Shown here: positions 33,585 to 44,796 of the stretch, one piece after another
Layout: each line of letters starts with the position of its first letter
Numbering within the stretch: position 1 is the first letter of the stretch
NCBI GenBank assembly: GCA_946965045.2
Contig: OX337237.1
Span: 1,240,001 to 1,304,000 of the forward strand
Length of the DNA stretch: 64,000 nucleotides
Direction of reading: 5' to 3'
DNA from: Epithemia pelagica
Lineage: Eukaryota > Bacillariophyta > Bacillariophyceae > Surirellales > Surirellaceae
Program-made: the position numbers and the translations under genes
Notes under the pieces: model-generated
Database searches by the model: none
Told to the model about the DNA's origin: nothing
The model's input: the letters and a program-made list of their open reading frames with translations, nothing else

Positions 33585-34144
33585 TGAATTACAATTTACT
33601 GACATATTAGAGTCGTAGTTGTTCTTACCCATGGAACATGACCACATGTGAATTTCCGTCAGTGATGAATCCTATCCAAGAATCGATGATAAGATTCATA
33701 GACGACTTGATGGATCAGGCCCAGCATTCTGTTAGTTCAGCAATAGTTCTTTGTTCTGGGTTTCCTGTGGTATCCTTTGGCTTTTCCCGTGAAGTTTCAA
33801 TGGTCATGGTCGAGATTTCGAGACACTTGACAAATGTCGTAGCGAAAAATCTTTGCTACTCCCTAGCGTGTATGCGTTAACTGAAGAGACGCACACGCAC
33901 AAGCGCACCAAACGCGCTTCGGACCATCCACGTGGAAGATTAGTCGGTCGCGATCGGGATGCGCGGACGGTCGCCATGGCGGAAGCTACCTCTCCTTCAT
34001 CCATTCTGTGGCGTGATCTTTCCCCGACCACATCAGTCTGGGTCTGCACTTCCGTCAACGAAGGGAAGTGTTCACACGTTCTTGAAAGACAAAAGAGTTT
34101 CTACTTTTCTGTGTCATAACATATATCACATCAAAGAAGAAATC
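33585..34144. other. Intergenic, PDX1 upstream region
   Basis: 560 bp without a supported gene. An open frame runs in from 33959 but has no family character before the PDX1 ATG at 34145. Confidence 0.5.
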
Positions 34145-35359
34145 ATGACGGAAACCAATGGAAGCAACGGCAGTAATGGCAATGGCGCCAGTGTGGGAAC
34201 CGACCGTGTCAAACATGGCCTGGCCCAGATGCTCAAAGGTGGAGTAATTGTACGTCGATTGGCGAGTTGGAGTGTAAAGCAGTCTGAACCTCGACCTCGC
34301 GCTGTTGGTTTGCGGGGAGAGGTATTGCATCTTGACTCCTGTGGACTGGATCATAAATACTGTTTGCTTCAATCTGATGGCATGCCGATGTTGGCTCACG
34401 CCGATCCCTGCTTTTCTGTGTCGTATCTTTTCTATCTTTTCAACTTTTTGAAACAGATGGATGTGATGAACGTGGAACAGGCAAAGATTGCCGAAGCAGC
34501 CGGTGCAGTGGCGATCATGGCGTTGGAACGCATTCCAGCCGATATTCGTCGTGATGGAGGTGTCGCACGCATGTCGGATCCAACTTTGATCAAGGAAATT
34601 AAGAACGCTGTCACAATTCCTGTCATGGCCAAAGCTCGTATTGGACATTTCGTGGAGGCGCAAATCTTGGAAGCTTGTGAAATCGACTACATTGACGAAA
34701 GTGAAGTCTTGACCATGGCCGATGAAGTGCATCACATTGACAAAACTCAATTTCGTGTTCCCTTTGTGTGTGGATGCCGCAATATTGGCGAAGCCTTACG
34801 TCGAGTGGCCGAAGGTGCCTCCATGCTTCGCACCAAGGGTGAAGCTGGGACAGGGAACATTGTTGAGGCTGTTCGTCATGCTCGCACTGTCATGGCCGAC
34901 ATTCGTCGGTTGAAATCCTTGAGTAAGGATGAATTGTTTGTTGCCGCCAAGGAATTGCGTGCACCCTACGAGTTGGTCAAGGAAGTGGCCGAGAAGGGCA
35001 AATTGCCTGTCGTGAACTTTGCCGCCGGTGGAGTGGCAACACCGGCCGATGCTGCCATGATGATGCAACTGGGTATGGATGGTGTCTTTGTTGGCTCGGG
35101 TATTTTCAAGAGCAACAACCCCGAGGCTCGAGCAAGGGCCATTGTACAAGCCGTGACGCACTACAACGATCCTAAGGTAATCATGGATGTATCGACTGGA
35201 TTGGGTCCAGCCATGGTGGGCATATCCGATATCAAGGGCGATCCAGTCAATTTCCGAGATCGTGAAGGTGGTGAATTCTCCTACGATGGCAAGGTTCCAC
35301 CCAAGAAACAAACGCATGGACATACAGAAACACAAATGTATGGATCGTCCTGGAACTAA
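34145..35359 (+). CDS. PDX1: Pyridoxal 5'-phosphate synthase subunit PDX1 (SNZ)
   Basis: Exon 1 34145-34249, intron 34250-34456 (GTACGT...AACAG), exon 2 34457-35359, giving 335 residues. Role: the synthase half of the deoxyxylulose-5-phosphate-independent vitamin B6 pathway. It makes PLP from ribose 5-phosphate, glyceraldehyde 3-phosphate and glutaminase-derived ammonia (PDX2 partner, not in this window). Seen: [13 protein letters not shown] joined to [17 protein letters not shown] across the intron. Catalytic lysines lie in [10 protein letters not shown] and [16 protein letters not shown]. The phosphate site is [15 protein letters not shown] and [12 protein letters not shown]. The first 20 residues are an N/G/S-rich non-conserved leader. 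The family is unmistakable. The intron is 207 bp, a multiple of three, and has no in-frame stop. Confidence 0.95.
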   Translation: MTETNGSNGSNGNGASVGTDRVKHGLAQMLKGGVIVRRLASWSVKQSEPRPRAVGLRGEVLHLDSCGLDHKYCLLQSDGMPMLAHADPCFSVSYLFYLFNFLKQMDVMNVEQAKIAEAAGAVAIMALERIPADIRRDGGVARMSDPTLIKEIKNAVTIPVMAKARIGHFVEAQILEACEIDYIDESEVLTMADEVHHIDKTQFRVPFVCGCRNIGEALRRVAEGASMLRTKGEAGTGNIVEAVRHARTVMADIRRLKSLSKDELFVAAKELRAPYELVKEVAEKGKLPVVNFAAGGVATPADAAMMMQLGMDGVFVGSGIFKSNNPEARARAIVQAVTHYNDPKVIMDVSTGLGPAMVGISDIKGDPVNFRDREGGEFSYDGKVPPKKQTHGHTETQMYGSSWN

Positions 35360-35557
35360 GTTGCCATGTCTTGTGATTCCACGATGACATGATGCTGAGT
35401 GATGTAAATCGATATTATTTTGAACAACCGAATTGTGTATCTCTGTAGCGACGACATCAATTCGTTCCGAACGTGCAGTGTCGGGCGTGCGTTGCTCCAT
35501 ATCAAGTACACTGCAAGATAAGCGTCTGCTTTTGCGTTAAAGCTATGACTTAGAATC

Positions 35558-37258
35558 TTAGAATTCGGCATTTCCAGGAAATCGCGGAAAGGCAATTGCC
35601 TCTCGAATATTGTCAATGCCACAGACGTACACGACCAATCGTTCAAAGCCTAGGCCATATCCTGCATGTGGCACGGATCCAAATCGTCGCAAATCCAGAT
35701 ACCACCAATAGTCATCTGGATTCAAGGGTGGTTCTTGTTCGGCCATTTTGCGTTCCAAGACCTCCAATCGTTCTTCTCGTTGACTGCCTCCCACGAGTTC
35801 TCCCACACCAGGGACTAGCAAATCCATGGCGTTGACCGTTTCTCCATTGTCATCGTCATTGTCGCGCATGTAAAAGGCTTTGATTGACTTTGGATAATTG
35901 TAGACAAAGACGGCCGACTGGAATTTTGTTTCCGCCAACCATCGTTCGTGTTCCGTGGCCAAATCAGTGCCGAATTCTACTTCCGGAAATTGCCATTTGG
36001 ACGGATCTTTGGCAATCTCTTCTTGCAGGAACTCAATGGCATCACGATACGAGACTCGAGCAAATGGTTTTTCAACCAATTTCTTCAATCTTTCCTTGAG
36101 TTCCTTGTCAAAAAACCGTTGGAAAAAGTTCAAATCTTCGTCGCAATTATCCAGAATGCGTTGAACCGCAAATTTGAGGAGGCCTTCTGCATTCTCCATG
36201 GCGCTTTCCAAATCGGCAAAGGCCATTTCCGGCTCTACCATGTGGAATTCTGCCAAATGACGAGCTGTCTGACTATTTTCGGCCCGAAAGGTAGGTCCAA
36301 AGGTATAGACATCTCCAAGTGCGCAAGCATGTGTTTCGGCACCTAATTGTCCTGATACAGTCAAAAAGGCTGGCTTTCCAAAAAAGTCCTCATTGTAATC
36401 AACACCGGCTTGCTCTTTTCCTTCGTCATCTTTTAGCTTTGGTAATTGATCGACTTGATCCAAATCCAAGGTGGTGACACGAAACATTTCCCCTGCACCT
36501 TCACAATCCGACGCCGTGATGAGTGGTGTTTGGACATAGACAAAGCCTGCGGATTGAAAGAATTCGTGAATGGCTCCGGCCAATTGACTCCGAACCCTGG
36601 CCACAGCGGCGACCGTGTTGGTCCGAGGACGCAAATGGGCCAAGGACCGCAAATATTCCAGTGAATGTCGTTTCTTGGCCAATGGATAGGTATCCGCTGG
36701 ACATTTTCCCACAACTCGCAAGGTTTCCGTTGCCACTTCGACCGCCTGTTTGCCTCCTTGACTTTTGACCAAGGGACCCGTCACCTCCACGGCACATCCA
36801 GTCGTAACCAACTCCAATTGTGCCAAGGTTTCTTCCGAAACACCATCCTCTCCCAAACTCAAGACACATTGAAGGCCCGATAGATTGCTCCCGTCGTTGA
36901 CTTCCAGAAAGGCTGTAGTTTTTTGTTTTCGAACTGTTTTGACCCATCCCTTGATGACAATGGGTTCTTCCGTCGGTTCTGTCGCATGAACGGTTTTGAT
37001 TCGTCGCGGTACGCTGGTCGCAGCTGCCGTGGTTGTGGAGAACAAACAGGAAGATCGAGTGGTTGAGACAGCAGCCCGTCCTTGGTGTTGTTGTTGGTGA
37101 TGTTGTCCCAGGAACGAATGTGATGCCGATGCAATGGTCCGCACCGCTGTTGTGGGTCGAGCCACAAAAGCCATGGTACGGCCTGCCAGATTGCGACCGA
37201 AAGCCAACCACATGATGAATGCGGATGATCGAAGGAACAAATTCCGTGATACCAACAT
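35558..37258 (-). CDS. NARS: Asparaginyl-tRNA synthetase, organelle-type
   Basis: An intronless 566-residue frame from the ATG at 37258. Role: charges tRNA-Asn. Seen: about 75 residues of basic, S/T/A-rich leader (an organelle presequence with internal Met16 and Met29). Then the OB-fold anticodon-binding domain ([25 protein letters not shown]) and the class II catalytic core with motif 2 region [20 protein letters not shown] and motif 3 [15 protein letters not shown]. It ends [18 protein letters not shown], a typical asparaginyl-tRNA synthetase terminus. The AF/P context near [11 protein letters not shown] hints at mitochondrial or plastid (dual) import; this is inference. The gene is divergent from uL30/L7, sharing a 346-bp intergenic region, and convergent with PDX1. 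Confidence 0.93.
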   Translation of the reverse strand: MLVSRNLFLRSSAFIMWLAFGRNLAGRTMAFVARPTTAVRTIASASHSFLGQHHQQQHQGRAAVSTTRSSCLFSTTTAAATSVPRRIKTVHATEPTEEPIVIKGWVKTVRKQKTTAFLEVNDGSNLSGLQCVLSLGEDGVSEETLAQLELVTTGCAVEVTGPLVKSQGGKQAVEVATETLRVVGKCPADTYPLAKKRHSLEYLRSLAHLRPRTNTVAAVARVRSQLAGAIHEFFQSAGFVYVQTPLITASDCEGAGEMFRVTTLDLDQVDQLPKLKDDEGKEQAGVDYNEDFFGKPAFLTVSGQLGAETHACALGDVYTFGPTFRAENSQTARHLAEFHMVEPEMAFADLESAMENAEGLLKFAVQRILDNCDEDLNFFQRFFDKELKERLKKLVEKPFARVSYRDAIEFLQEEIAKDPSKWQFPEVEFGTDLATEHERWLAETKFQSAVFVYNYPKSIKAFYMRDNDDDNGETVNAMDLLVPGVGELVGGSQREERLEVLERKMAEQEPPLNPDDYWWYLDLRRFGSVPHAGYGLGFERLVVYVCGIDNIREAIAFPRFPGNAEF

Positions 37259-37604
37259 AAGAGATCACAGACTAAAGACGACAAGATAAAAGGCACACAA
37301 CCAGAGTCTCCAGCAAAAGCGATACTATCCGACAAAACGTTTGGCCAATCCCTCTTGTGGTGCGATTGTCTTCTTTGGATCTTTTTTTTTCCCGGCTTCC
37401 GTCGCCATCACACAAAAATCCGCTCCCATCCAATTCGGAATGACGTCAGAAAATCGTCTCAGCCTATTTGGTAGCTTCTTAATCGCATGTTTATCTTATA
37501 TTAAGGACAAAGTTTACCTCTCCTCGTCTTACTTAAACCTCAACTACCTAGTCTTCTATAATCCCTTCTTCCACCCTTTATTGGACTACATCCACTTTGT
37601 CATC
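37259..37604. promoter_or_regulatory. Bidirectional promoter region, NARS / uL30
   Basis: 346 bp between two divergent translation genes. It contains a perfect CRE palindrome TGACGTCA at 37441-37448, a T9 run near 37382 and pyrimidine-rich DNA before the uL30 ATG. Confidence 0.5.
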
Positions 37605-38324
37605 ATGAAGACCCCGGAATCTGTATTGAAGAAAGAAGCGACTCAGGCTAAAATCGCGGAAGCCAAGGCCGCTGAGGAGAAAGCTGCTGCCGAGAAGGCG
37701 GTTGCCGACGTTGCCAAGTTCAAGGCGAACGCCGAAAAGTACGACAAGGAATACGAAGAGGAAGTCAAGAGTGCGATTGATAACCGCCGTGAGGCCAAGG
37801 CCAAGGGTGGTTTCTACGTGCCTCCGGAACCCAAGTTGGCCTTGGTCATTCGTATTCGTGGTACCATTGGTGTGTCCCCCAAGGCCAAGAAGGTGATGCA
37901 GCTCTTTCGTTTGCGGCAATTGCACAATGCCACCTTTGTCAAGTTGAACGAAGCTACCATTCGTATGTTGCGTTTGATCGAACCTTATGTCACATATGGA
38001 TACCCCACTCGAGCGACTGTCCAAAAGTTGATTTACAAGCGAGGATTTGGAAAGCTCAACAAGCAACGTATTCCCATTGCGGAGAATTCTATTATCGAAA
38101 AGGGATTGGGAGAACACGGCATTTGCTGTGCGGCCGATTTGGTGCACGAAATTTACACCGTTGGACCCAAGTTCAAGCAAGCCAACAACTTTTTGTGGCC
38201 CTTCAAGTTGTCCTCCCCCAAGGGTGGTTTCTCCCGCAAGACCAAGTTGTTGCATTACTTGGAAGGTGGAGAAGCTGGTGCTCGTGCAGAAGAAATCAAC
38301 AAGTTGGTGAAGCGCATGTTGTAG
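37605..38324 (+). CDS. RPL7: 60S ribosomal protein uL30 (L7)
   Basis: 239 residues, no intron in the coding region; the start is the ATG at 37605 (TCATCATGA). The frame is open upstream, but the upstream part has no conservation. Seen: an A/K/E-rich basic N-terminal helix typical of eukaryotic L7, then PEPKLALVIRIRGTIGVSPK and VMQLFRLRQLHNATFVKLNEAT. The uL30 core follows (YPTRATVQKLIYKRGFGKLN; IEKGLGEHGICCAADLVHEI), ending in KLLHYLEGGEAGARAEEIN. The length is typical. Codon use is markedly GT/CC-biased (highly expressed gene style). Confidence 0.96.
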   Translation: MKTPESVLKKEATQAKIAEAKAAEEKAAAEKAVADVAKFKANAEKYDKEYEEEVKSAIDNRREAKAKGGFYVPPEPKLALVIRIRGTIGVSPKAKKVMQLFRLRQLHNATFVKLNEATIRMLRLIEPYVTYGYPTRATVQKLIYKRGFGKLNKQRIPIAENSIIEKGLGEHGICCAADLVHEIYTVGPKFKQANNFLWPFKLSSPKGGFSRKTKLLHYLEGGEAGARAEEINKLVKRML

Positions 38325-38792
38325 ATCATGAAGAGACTCCTGTCTTGTTTCTCGGAAAACCTCCGATCTATGCGAGCGCGAACCTTTTTTGTAGAGGTTA
38401 AAGAAAGCTGGAGATGCAACACTGTTGCTCTCTTTTCAAGCACGACTTTACTCGTAACATTTGAAAAGGTTCCGATCCCCGTCACACCATCTCGGTGCTG
38501 CTTGAGGGGACGGTCATTCTTAAATTGCACTTTATTACGTAGGAGTAGGTATGGAGCATAGAATTGTGTTGAAGCTATCTGCATTTGACAGGTTTGGAAG
38601 CCGATCTTCAAGGTAGCAACAGTCATCTTCACTTGACTGCTTTGAAAGCCGACTGTTTGGATAAAGATCCACAATCAAACGTGCATATGATTTTGAATCA
38701 TGCCTCAAATACGCATTTCAGAATTTAGCCGGCGAACTAGATGTCCCAAGTATAGACCATCAAACAAAATTATAAATCCCTGCCATGTTAAC
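38325..38792. other. Convergent intergenic region
   Basis: 468 bp between the 3' ends of uL30 and the nicotinate phosphoribosyltransferase gene; holds both 3' UTRs. No gene. Confidence 0.5.
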
Positions 38793-40472
38793 TTAACTGT
38801 ATTCAGGCATTGGCGTTGCCTCTTGCCAAATCTTGTGGAACAAGTCATACAATGTGTTTGACAGGCAAACTTTGAACGGCTTGGGATCCTTCAATCGCAA
38901 ATGATCGGACGAAAACAATCCCAGAGCCTCCGATACCGCTAGTTTGGCTTGCATCAAATCCCGATTGGCATTGGGTGTTACCACGCCGTCTTTGAATACA
39001 AGGTGATGCAAAGGCTCGACACGATTGGGAATCACCCGTACTCGATCTCGATCCAAAAAGGGATTTCGACAAATCACGGCCATACCAGGTTGTGGAACCG
39101 AATCCTTGTCCGTTAGCATCAAATCCAGAATAGGTTTGCCGTCTTTGCCATACAGTCGATACGCCTTTTTCAAATGAGGTATTTGTACCTTGGCCAGTTC
39201 TTGACTCAATTTGATTCTGGGTTGTCCTCGCAGCTGCACTAGTTTGTATACGCATCCGAGAGCTGGTTGTTTCTGGCAAGTAACCAAATGGGTTCCAATG
39301 CCAAAAATGTTAATGGCATGCTTTTCTTCACCCAATTCATAAAGTTTTTCTTCGTTAATGTCGTTGCTTGCCACAATCACAAGGGTATGCACAAATTCAC
39401 GGTCAATGCTTTGAAAGAGTTTGAAGCACTTTTTGGACAATTCAGCCAAATCTCCCGAATCAAGCCGTACACCCGTGGGTCGATATCCCATATCATCCAG
39501 CACCAATGCCACCAACAAAAAATTCAACACTCCGGACTTTAATGTGTCATAGGTATCAATGAGACACAAAAAATTGTGCGGAAAGGCCGCCGCATAGGCA
39601 ATAAATGCCGCCAGTTCTCCGTCATTGGTTGTGGCAAAGGCCGGATCATGTGTGGCTGCCATGGCTTGACGATATTCCTTTACTTGAGGAAGCAACCGGA
39701 CGGTATCTCCTTCATTGATACCGACAATCGATCCACTTGTTTTCGAAGGCACTTGCAAATGTTTGACTTCCGACAAATCCGTATAGGTTTGAACAAAGGC
39801 GTGCGCTTGGGTACCCGAAACGGACAAACCCACTAGTTTTCCAGCCTGCACATTGGAAGTCCCGACAAAGCCTCCCATAAACGTATACTTGCTCGCCGAC
39901 AAGCCACCGTCTGGTCCTTGAGCTCGTCGCAATCCGAATTCCACACACATGGGTTCCCCAGGAACCGAGGAAAGCAAGTGACTTAATTGGGCCGCTCGAA
40001 CCATACGAGCAGCGTTGGTTGCCACCAAACTGGGGTAGTTGATGAGAGTTAAGAGGGTCGTTTCCAGCAATTGGCCCACAGCCAAAGGCGCTTCAATGAT
40101 GAGCAGAGGGACGCGAGGGAAGCAAATGGTGCCATCTTGAATAGCATGGACAGTGATGCTTTTGGCGTCGAGTTTTCGTAGCCATTCAAAGAAACCCTTT
40201 TCGCAATGTTGCAAGTTCGGAACAGTTTGAAGGTATCCCACATCCTCATCGGTGAACTTGAAATTTGCCAAATGTTTGAGGCATTCATCCAAGCCAGCAA
40301 ATATTGTGTACTCGCCCTCAAACGGATTTTTGCGAAAAAATAGTTCGAAGACGGCAGGATCTTGGTGTCGTTTGTTTACCCAATGAGCATAGGCCATGGT
40401 AATCTGATACATGTCCGTCAGCATGGCCGTGACCAAGGGATTGGTTGGCTTACTCGTCGTAGACGACGACAT
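38793..40472 (-). CDS. NAPRT: Nicotinate phosphoribosyltransferase
   Basis: An intronless 559-residue protein from the ATG at 40472 (MSSSTTSKPTNPLVTAMLTDMYQ). Role: first step of NAD salvage, nicotinic acid + PRPP (+ ATP) to nicotinate mononucleotide. Seen: LTDMYQITMAYAHW, PAVFELFFRKNPFEGEYTIF, the active-site His region SVSGTQAHAFVQTY, RLDSGDLAELSKKC, VASNDINEEKLYEL and IFGIGTHLVTC, all diagnostic of eukaryotic NAPRT. The frame is open upstream only through a GTG. It is convergent with uL30. The length is in the usual range. Confidence 0.94.
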   Translation of the reverse strand: MSSSTTSKPTNPLVTAMLTDMYQITMAYAHWVNKRHQDPAVFELFFRKNPFEGEYTIFAGLDECLKHLANFKFTDEDVGYLQTVPNLQHCEKGFFEWLRKLDAKSITVHAIQDGTICFPRVPLLIIEAPLAVGQLLETTLLTLINYPSLVATNAARMVRAAQLSHLLSSVPGEPMCVEFGLRRAQGPDGGLSASKYTFMGGFVGTSNVQAGKLVGLSVSGTQAHAFVQTYTDLSEVKHLQVPSKTSGSIVGINEGDTVRLLPQVKEYRQAMAATHDPAFATTNDGELAAFIAYAAAFPHNFLCLIDTYDTLKSGVLNFLLVALVLDDMGYRPTGVRLDSGDLAELSKKCFKLFQSIDREFVHTLVIVASNDINEEKLYELGEEKHAINIFGIGTHLVTCQKQPALGCVYKLVQLRGQPRIKLSQELAKVQIPHLKKAYRLYGKDGKPILDLMLTDKDSVPQPGMAVICRNPFLDRDRVRVIPNRVEPLHHLVFKDGVVTPNANRDLMQAKLAVSEALGLFSSDHLRLKDPKPFKVCLSNTLYDLFHKIWQEATPMPEYS

Positions 40473-41154
40473 GATGAATCTTGGTTCACTTCCTCCAATC
40501 GACTTTCTGTTCTCCAAACTTGCACTCGTTCCTGCTTGATGATTGAAATGCAACACTAGCGAGGATAAGAATGGATAGTCTCGTGAGTTGGTACAATGCC
40601 AAGGACAAGAAAGAATACCACTTTATTAATGGGACGACGATCGACCTGGTGGGAGACATTCTGATTCTTGAGGGGTCATGGAATGCATATGAAATTAAAC
40701 GCTGATGAGACGTGGATGAAACGCTGATATGGGTATGTAGCTAGGTAGCTACCTTAGTATGATACTCGTACATGTATAGCTAGTTGGAGACGCAAAGAAC
40801 AAGCTGCTCCCTACGAGCACTGTTGCCCCTTCGGATTTTGGATCAGGGTTCTGGGATCTGTAATCGACCTTATTTCGCCTAGAGTACTAGTATCGAGTAC
40901 AGCCCTAATGTGAGAGTACGAGTATCGACTACCTACTTCTGTACTCATACATGTTCGAGTACGAGTACCCAGCCACTCCTGACTGTACGAGTACGAGTAT
41001 CAATGATTACTCGTCCATCGAATGTATAGAGAGTACGAGTATCGAGTATATACTCGCAAGTATTCCACTAAACTCGAGTATTACTTGCACGAATCCCGCT
41101 ATGGTAGTCACGAGTCGTACTTCGTGCTAGGCCGGCTAGTTTTTCATTTTATCC
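40473..41154. other. Intergenic, with TACGAGTA/CGAGTAC-rich patch
   Basis: No gene. From about 40880 to 41120 the words GAGTACGAGTA, TACGAGTAC and ACTCGAGTATTAC recur many times on both strands (self-complementary TACTCGAGTA type). The same vocabulary reappears at about 44085-44310 and 53022-53036. Confidence 0.55.
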
Positions 41155-41335
41155 GTGCCGATTTGTCCCCACTTTTCCTGCTCTTTCCTTCACATGCAAT
41201 TCGTCCCCACTTTTCTCGCTCTCTGCTTCATCCTATTTTGTCCTCACTTTTCCTGCTCTTTCCTTCACATGCACTTCGTCCCCACTTTTCTTTCTATCCT
41301 TTTCATCGCCATTTGTCCCCACCTAGCCTACTCCT
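41155..41335. repeat. Minisatellite, about 38-bp unit, about 4.5 copies
   Basis: Imperfect tandem units of the type TTCGTCCCCACTTTTC followed by CTGCTCTTTCCTTCACATGC. The first and third units are nearly identical; the others vary in the second half. Confidence 0.75.
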
Positions 41336-41705
41336 TTTGTCACTCAGGGATCAGGGAATCCAGATACTGCTAAGTACAAGCCACTTTTCACAACTAAACA
41401 TCTACTTAAAATCCAAGTATATCGTCTCCTTCTTACAACATGATCCACCTCCTCTCATTTACAGCTAGGTTTACGTCCTCTTCATTGTTTAGGGTCTTGG
41501 GAGAAACCAGAGTGTTACAGGGCATAGCAATGTTCAATACATTGTTGCGACGAGGTCATGTGGACGTGAGTCTTTATTGACAATCCATGTCAAATGTCAA
41601 GGCAAGTTCTTCCATGGAAGAGGTGGAGAGATCTTGGATGGGGTATCGCAACTAAGTTTCCACTCAAGTTTGATTCCGCTGAAGAACCATCAAGGCCACC
41701 ATTTT

Positions 41706-42132
41706 GTGGGTCCATCAAAGGAGCCACCGATGTGCTTGGTGCTTTACTACTGGGAACTGGGTGTCGGGACCGGTAAGAGTGTCCTGCATGGTATCAGTGA
41801 ATGGTGTTGGTTGGTCAGGTCTACAGTTGTTTTTGTTGGTCACCTTTTGTGGGTCCATCGAAGGAGCCGCCGAAGTGCTTGTTGTACCACTTGGTACACA
41901 GGTACTCGTGTTGAGCGTGTCCTGCATGGTATCAGTGAATAATGGAGGAGTGCAGTGTTGGTTGGTCTACAGTTGCTTCTCTTGGCCACCTTCTGTGGGT
42001 GCATCAATGGAGCCGCCAATGTGCTTGGTGTACCACTGCTGATGCACCATCCATATCGTCTACAGCTAGATCGATCTCCTCTTCATCTTCGCTAATAGTA
42101 CTCTTCGGGTTCTGCTCATCTGCCGAGTCTAG
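41706..42132. repeat. Imperfect tandem array, about 145-bp units
   Basis: Units begin GTGGGTCCATCAAAGGAGCC at 41706, a one-base variant at 41849 and GTGGGTGCATCAATGGAGCC at 41995. Each continues with a CTTGGTG...CACT segment and TCCTGCATGGTATCAGTGAAT. The last unit is further rearranged (next entry). Confidence 0.7.
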
Positions 42133-42310
42133 CGAAGATGAAGAGGAGATCAATCTAGCTGTAGACGATATGGATGGTGCATCAATGGAGCCGCCAATGT
42201 GCTTGGTGTACCACTGCTGATGCACCATCCATATCGTCTACAGCTAGATCGATCTCCTCTTCATCTTCGCTAATAGTACTCTTCGGGTTCTGCTCATCTG
42301 CCGAGTCTAG
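42001..42310. repeat. Duplication-inversion-duplication, 132 / 46 / 132 bp
   Basis: 42001-42132 and 42179-42310 are identical direct copies. The 46 bp between them (42133-42178) is the reverse complement of an internal part of each copy, with one mismatch. Confidence 0.92.
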
Positions 42311-44084
42311 AGTCCATGGTTGGGCCGGCATCATCTTCAGTTTCTGCCACTTTATATTTGGCATCAAAGGGTGTCTACTGGGCAAGATATCACATGATCG
42401 TCGTTTCTGGGTGGGCTGTCAGTACTGGCGAGGCCGCAGCGCGCAATGTGGCCACCACAAAGGCGAGCGTATGTGACACGACAGTCACCGAAGGCCACAC
42501 TAGCTACACCATGGACGATGAGACTGTTGTTGTTGTCTCATTGGAATCCACACCAACAAACGGTGTGTACAAGCACAGTGCCAATGCCAGGAACAGGGCG
42601 AGTGTCATACTCAAGAAGGATCCCCACACATGACTACGGGTCAATCCACCTCATCCAGTCTGGGGTTGTTGGTATTGTTGGTATTGTTTGTGTGGATGGC
42701 ATGGAGGAGGTGGTTGTTGTCGCATTCGTTGTTGGTGGCGGCAAGCCATGAGGCTTTAAGTGATGATGAGCACGATTGGTGTGATTGGAAGTGTTGTGGC
42801 GTGAAGGTGAAAAGCGAGACGAAGCAGGACCACCAGCACCACCATTGGTATGATGATTGTGATGAGTGGTGGAACAGTTGGAGGATCCATCGTGTGGTGG
42901 CAAAACATGATTGGGAGATTGGTGCGCGGATGGTGGCGGCACTCGTTCCGGATTTTCAGTTTCAGGATGAGGAGGAGCGGTTCCAACGGTCCAACAACAA
43001 TATTCCCGTCGTCCGGCTGGGACTTGTTCCAGAACCAAACTGGTCCAGGGGACCACACATCCAAGAAGGCCATGGCCGCCACTGCGAGCCACGGAATGCC
43101 CAAGGGACGACGCCACCAGTACAATAACTAGGAGGATGCTGTTGCCGTGGCAGTAGTGCCAGCGCCAAAGCGAGACGTCGTGGCGGGTACCATTCAGTCT
43201 CCTCCACCTCAAACGAAGAACCCAGGGGTCGTTGTTGTGTGGCAGTATTGTTTGTGGAGGAATCGTCGTCGAAGCCCAGACCCCAGAGGGGACGACGACG
43301 ACGACGACGACGAGGCCCAGGGAGGAGGACTGCTATCCAGATAGTCCTTGCTGGTACATGCCAGTTGTCCGTCTGCTTGTTGATGACAAGCTGCCGCAAA
43401 CTAGGGATGAACCACTGGAGCAGATCCTCCCACGGCTCCTTGACCAAAGAAACTCATAGAAAAGGTTGTTGTAGTTGTCGAAAACCAAAACTCATTTTCA
43501 AACCACAAGGACATTTGCTCCCATAGTAATGACGGAGGAGAATGAGGCATTGATTGTCTTGCCATTCTTGTGAGTGGCCCAATACCGGATTGTCCGAAAT
43601 CTTGAATCCTTTTGTGACTGCTGAGACAAGACCATTGAGCCATGGGTTTGGACAATCCCACACAGTCAGCGAGTTGACAAATGATGGTAAATGGAGTAGA
43701 GCGATGCATCAAATCTTCAGTCCTCATGACCATATAGTCAAAAATGGAATTGGTTGGCCTGGCCAGCAATTGACCTTGGGCCCACTCATGAAACTTGGTG
43801 ATTCAATGAACAGAAATTGGGCAAGAGTTTGCAAATCACCACAGGTTGAAATTGAATCCATTCCAGGGATCGTAAGTGTGTTGTTCTTCATTGAATCGGC
43901 TGGAACAGACGACTCTGTCCGACAAACAGAAAGGCTATGGATGATGGACGAGGTAGGATAGACGATGGTCGATGATCGATGGTTGATGGTTGATGGTTGA
44001 TGGTTGATAGTCGAGGGTTCATGAGTGATGATACAAAAGAAATAGGTGCAAATGGGGGGACAAACCATGCGCATAGAAAATACT
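42311..44084. other. No gene recognised; scattered protein-like ORF fragments on the minus strand
   Basis: Minus-strand pieces such as WEDLLQWFIPSLRQLVIN (about 43430-43370) and CLILLRHYYGSKCPCGLKMS (about 43550-43490) look like decayed coding sequence in different frames, but I recognise no family. A GATGGTT tandem run lies at about 43982-44018. A CGACGACGACGA run lies at about 43292-43312. Confidence 0.35.
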
Positions 44085-44310
44085 CGAGTACGATGAAGTA
44101 ACACTCGAGTATTACTCGGGTATTGGATGTAGCTCGAGTACGAGTAGAGAGTATGTACTTGCCGAACTACGAATCCATGAGTACGAGTACACGAGTAATA
44201 CTCGACAAGAAAGTAAGAGTATCGAGTAATTATTTGTATGTCAAAATTGGAGGAAGTACGAGTATTTTAGCACCAATACTCGAGTATTACTCGAGTATTA
44301 TGCTCGGCAC
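44085..44310. repeat. CGAGTA/TACTCG palindromic-word cluster
   Basis: Dense repetition of ACTCGAGTATTACTCG, CGAGTACGAGT and relatives on both strands. Matches the vocabulary at about 40880-41120, 3 kb to the left. Confidence 0.7.
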
Positions 44311-44796
44311 TTTTCTCTTCGACGCTTCTCTTCCTCGACATCGACATGACTTCGACTTTACCTGGCACGAGTCAATAGGTAGGAAGGACCATGGAGATTC
44401 AGCACATATGCTTGCTATGTACTGTTACTTAGGTAAGGGGAACTCCATCCTTTTGGAGTGTGACTCAGGCACATCAAGGTGTACCTAGTCACTGGAATCG
44501 ACGCGATTCAGCTAACTGTCAAAGCTGGATCACTCTTACCTCCCGCAGAAGACTTTCAGTCACGAGTCACGAAGCCGGTAGTCCTCGGTCATAAGATTCC
44601 GAGTTGGCGCGCGGGGCGAACCTCCGCAAGAGCCATTCGTTCTGCAACCACTTGCCAGAGTGAAAGCATCCTGAAACTCCATAACTCCATGCCTTTCTGT
44701 CCACCGACAGTAGGCTCGCAAACGACAGAGTGCAAGCACTCTTCCCCCCCCCCCCTGTTTCGTCCGACAAATATTTCTTCTTCAACATCTTTCTGC

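Noticed and set aside
35558-38324. Long antisense frames over NARS and uL30
   Set aside because: Shadows of highly biased coding frames; no family character.
42634-43212. 192-codon minus-strand frame with a hydrophobic segment
   Set aside because: Proline/threonine/histidine low complexity, overlapped by equally long frames; the LLVIVLVASSLG stretch alone does not support a gene.
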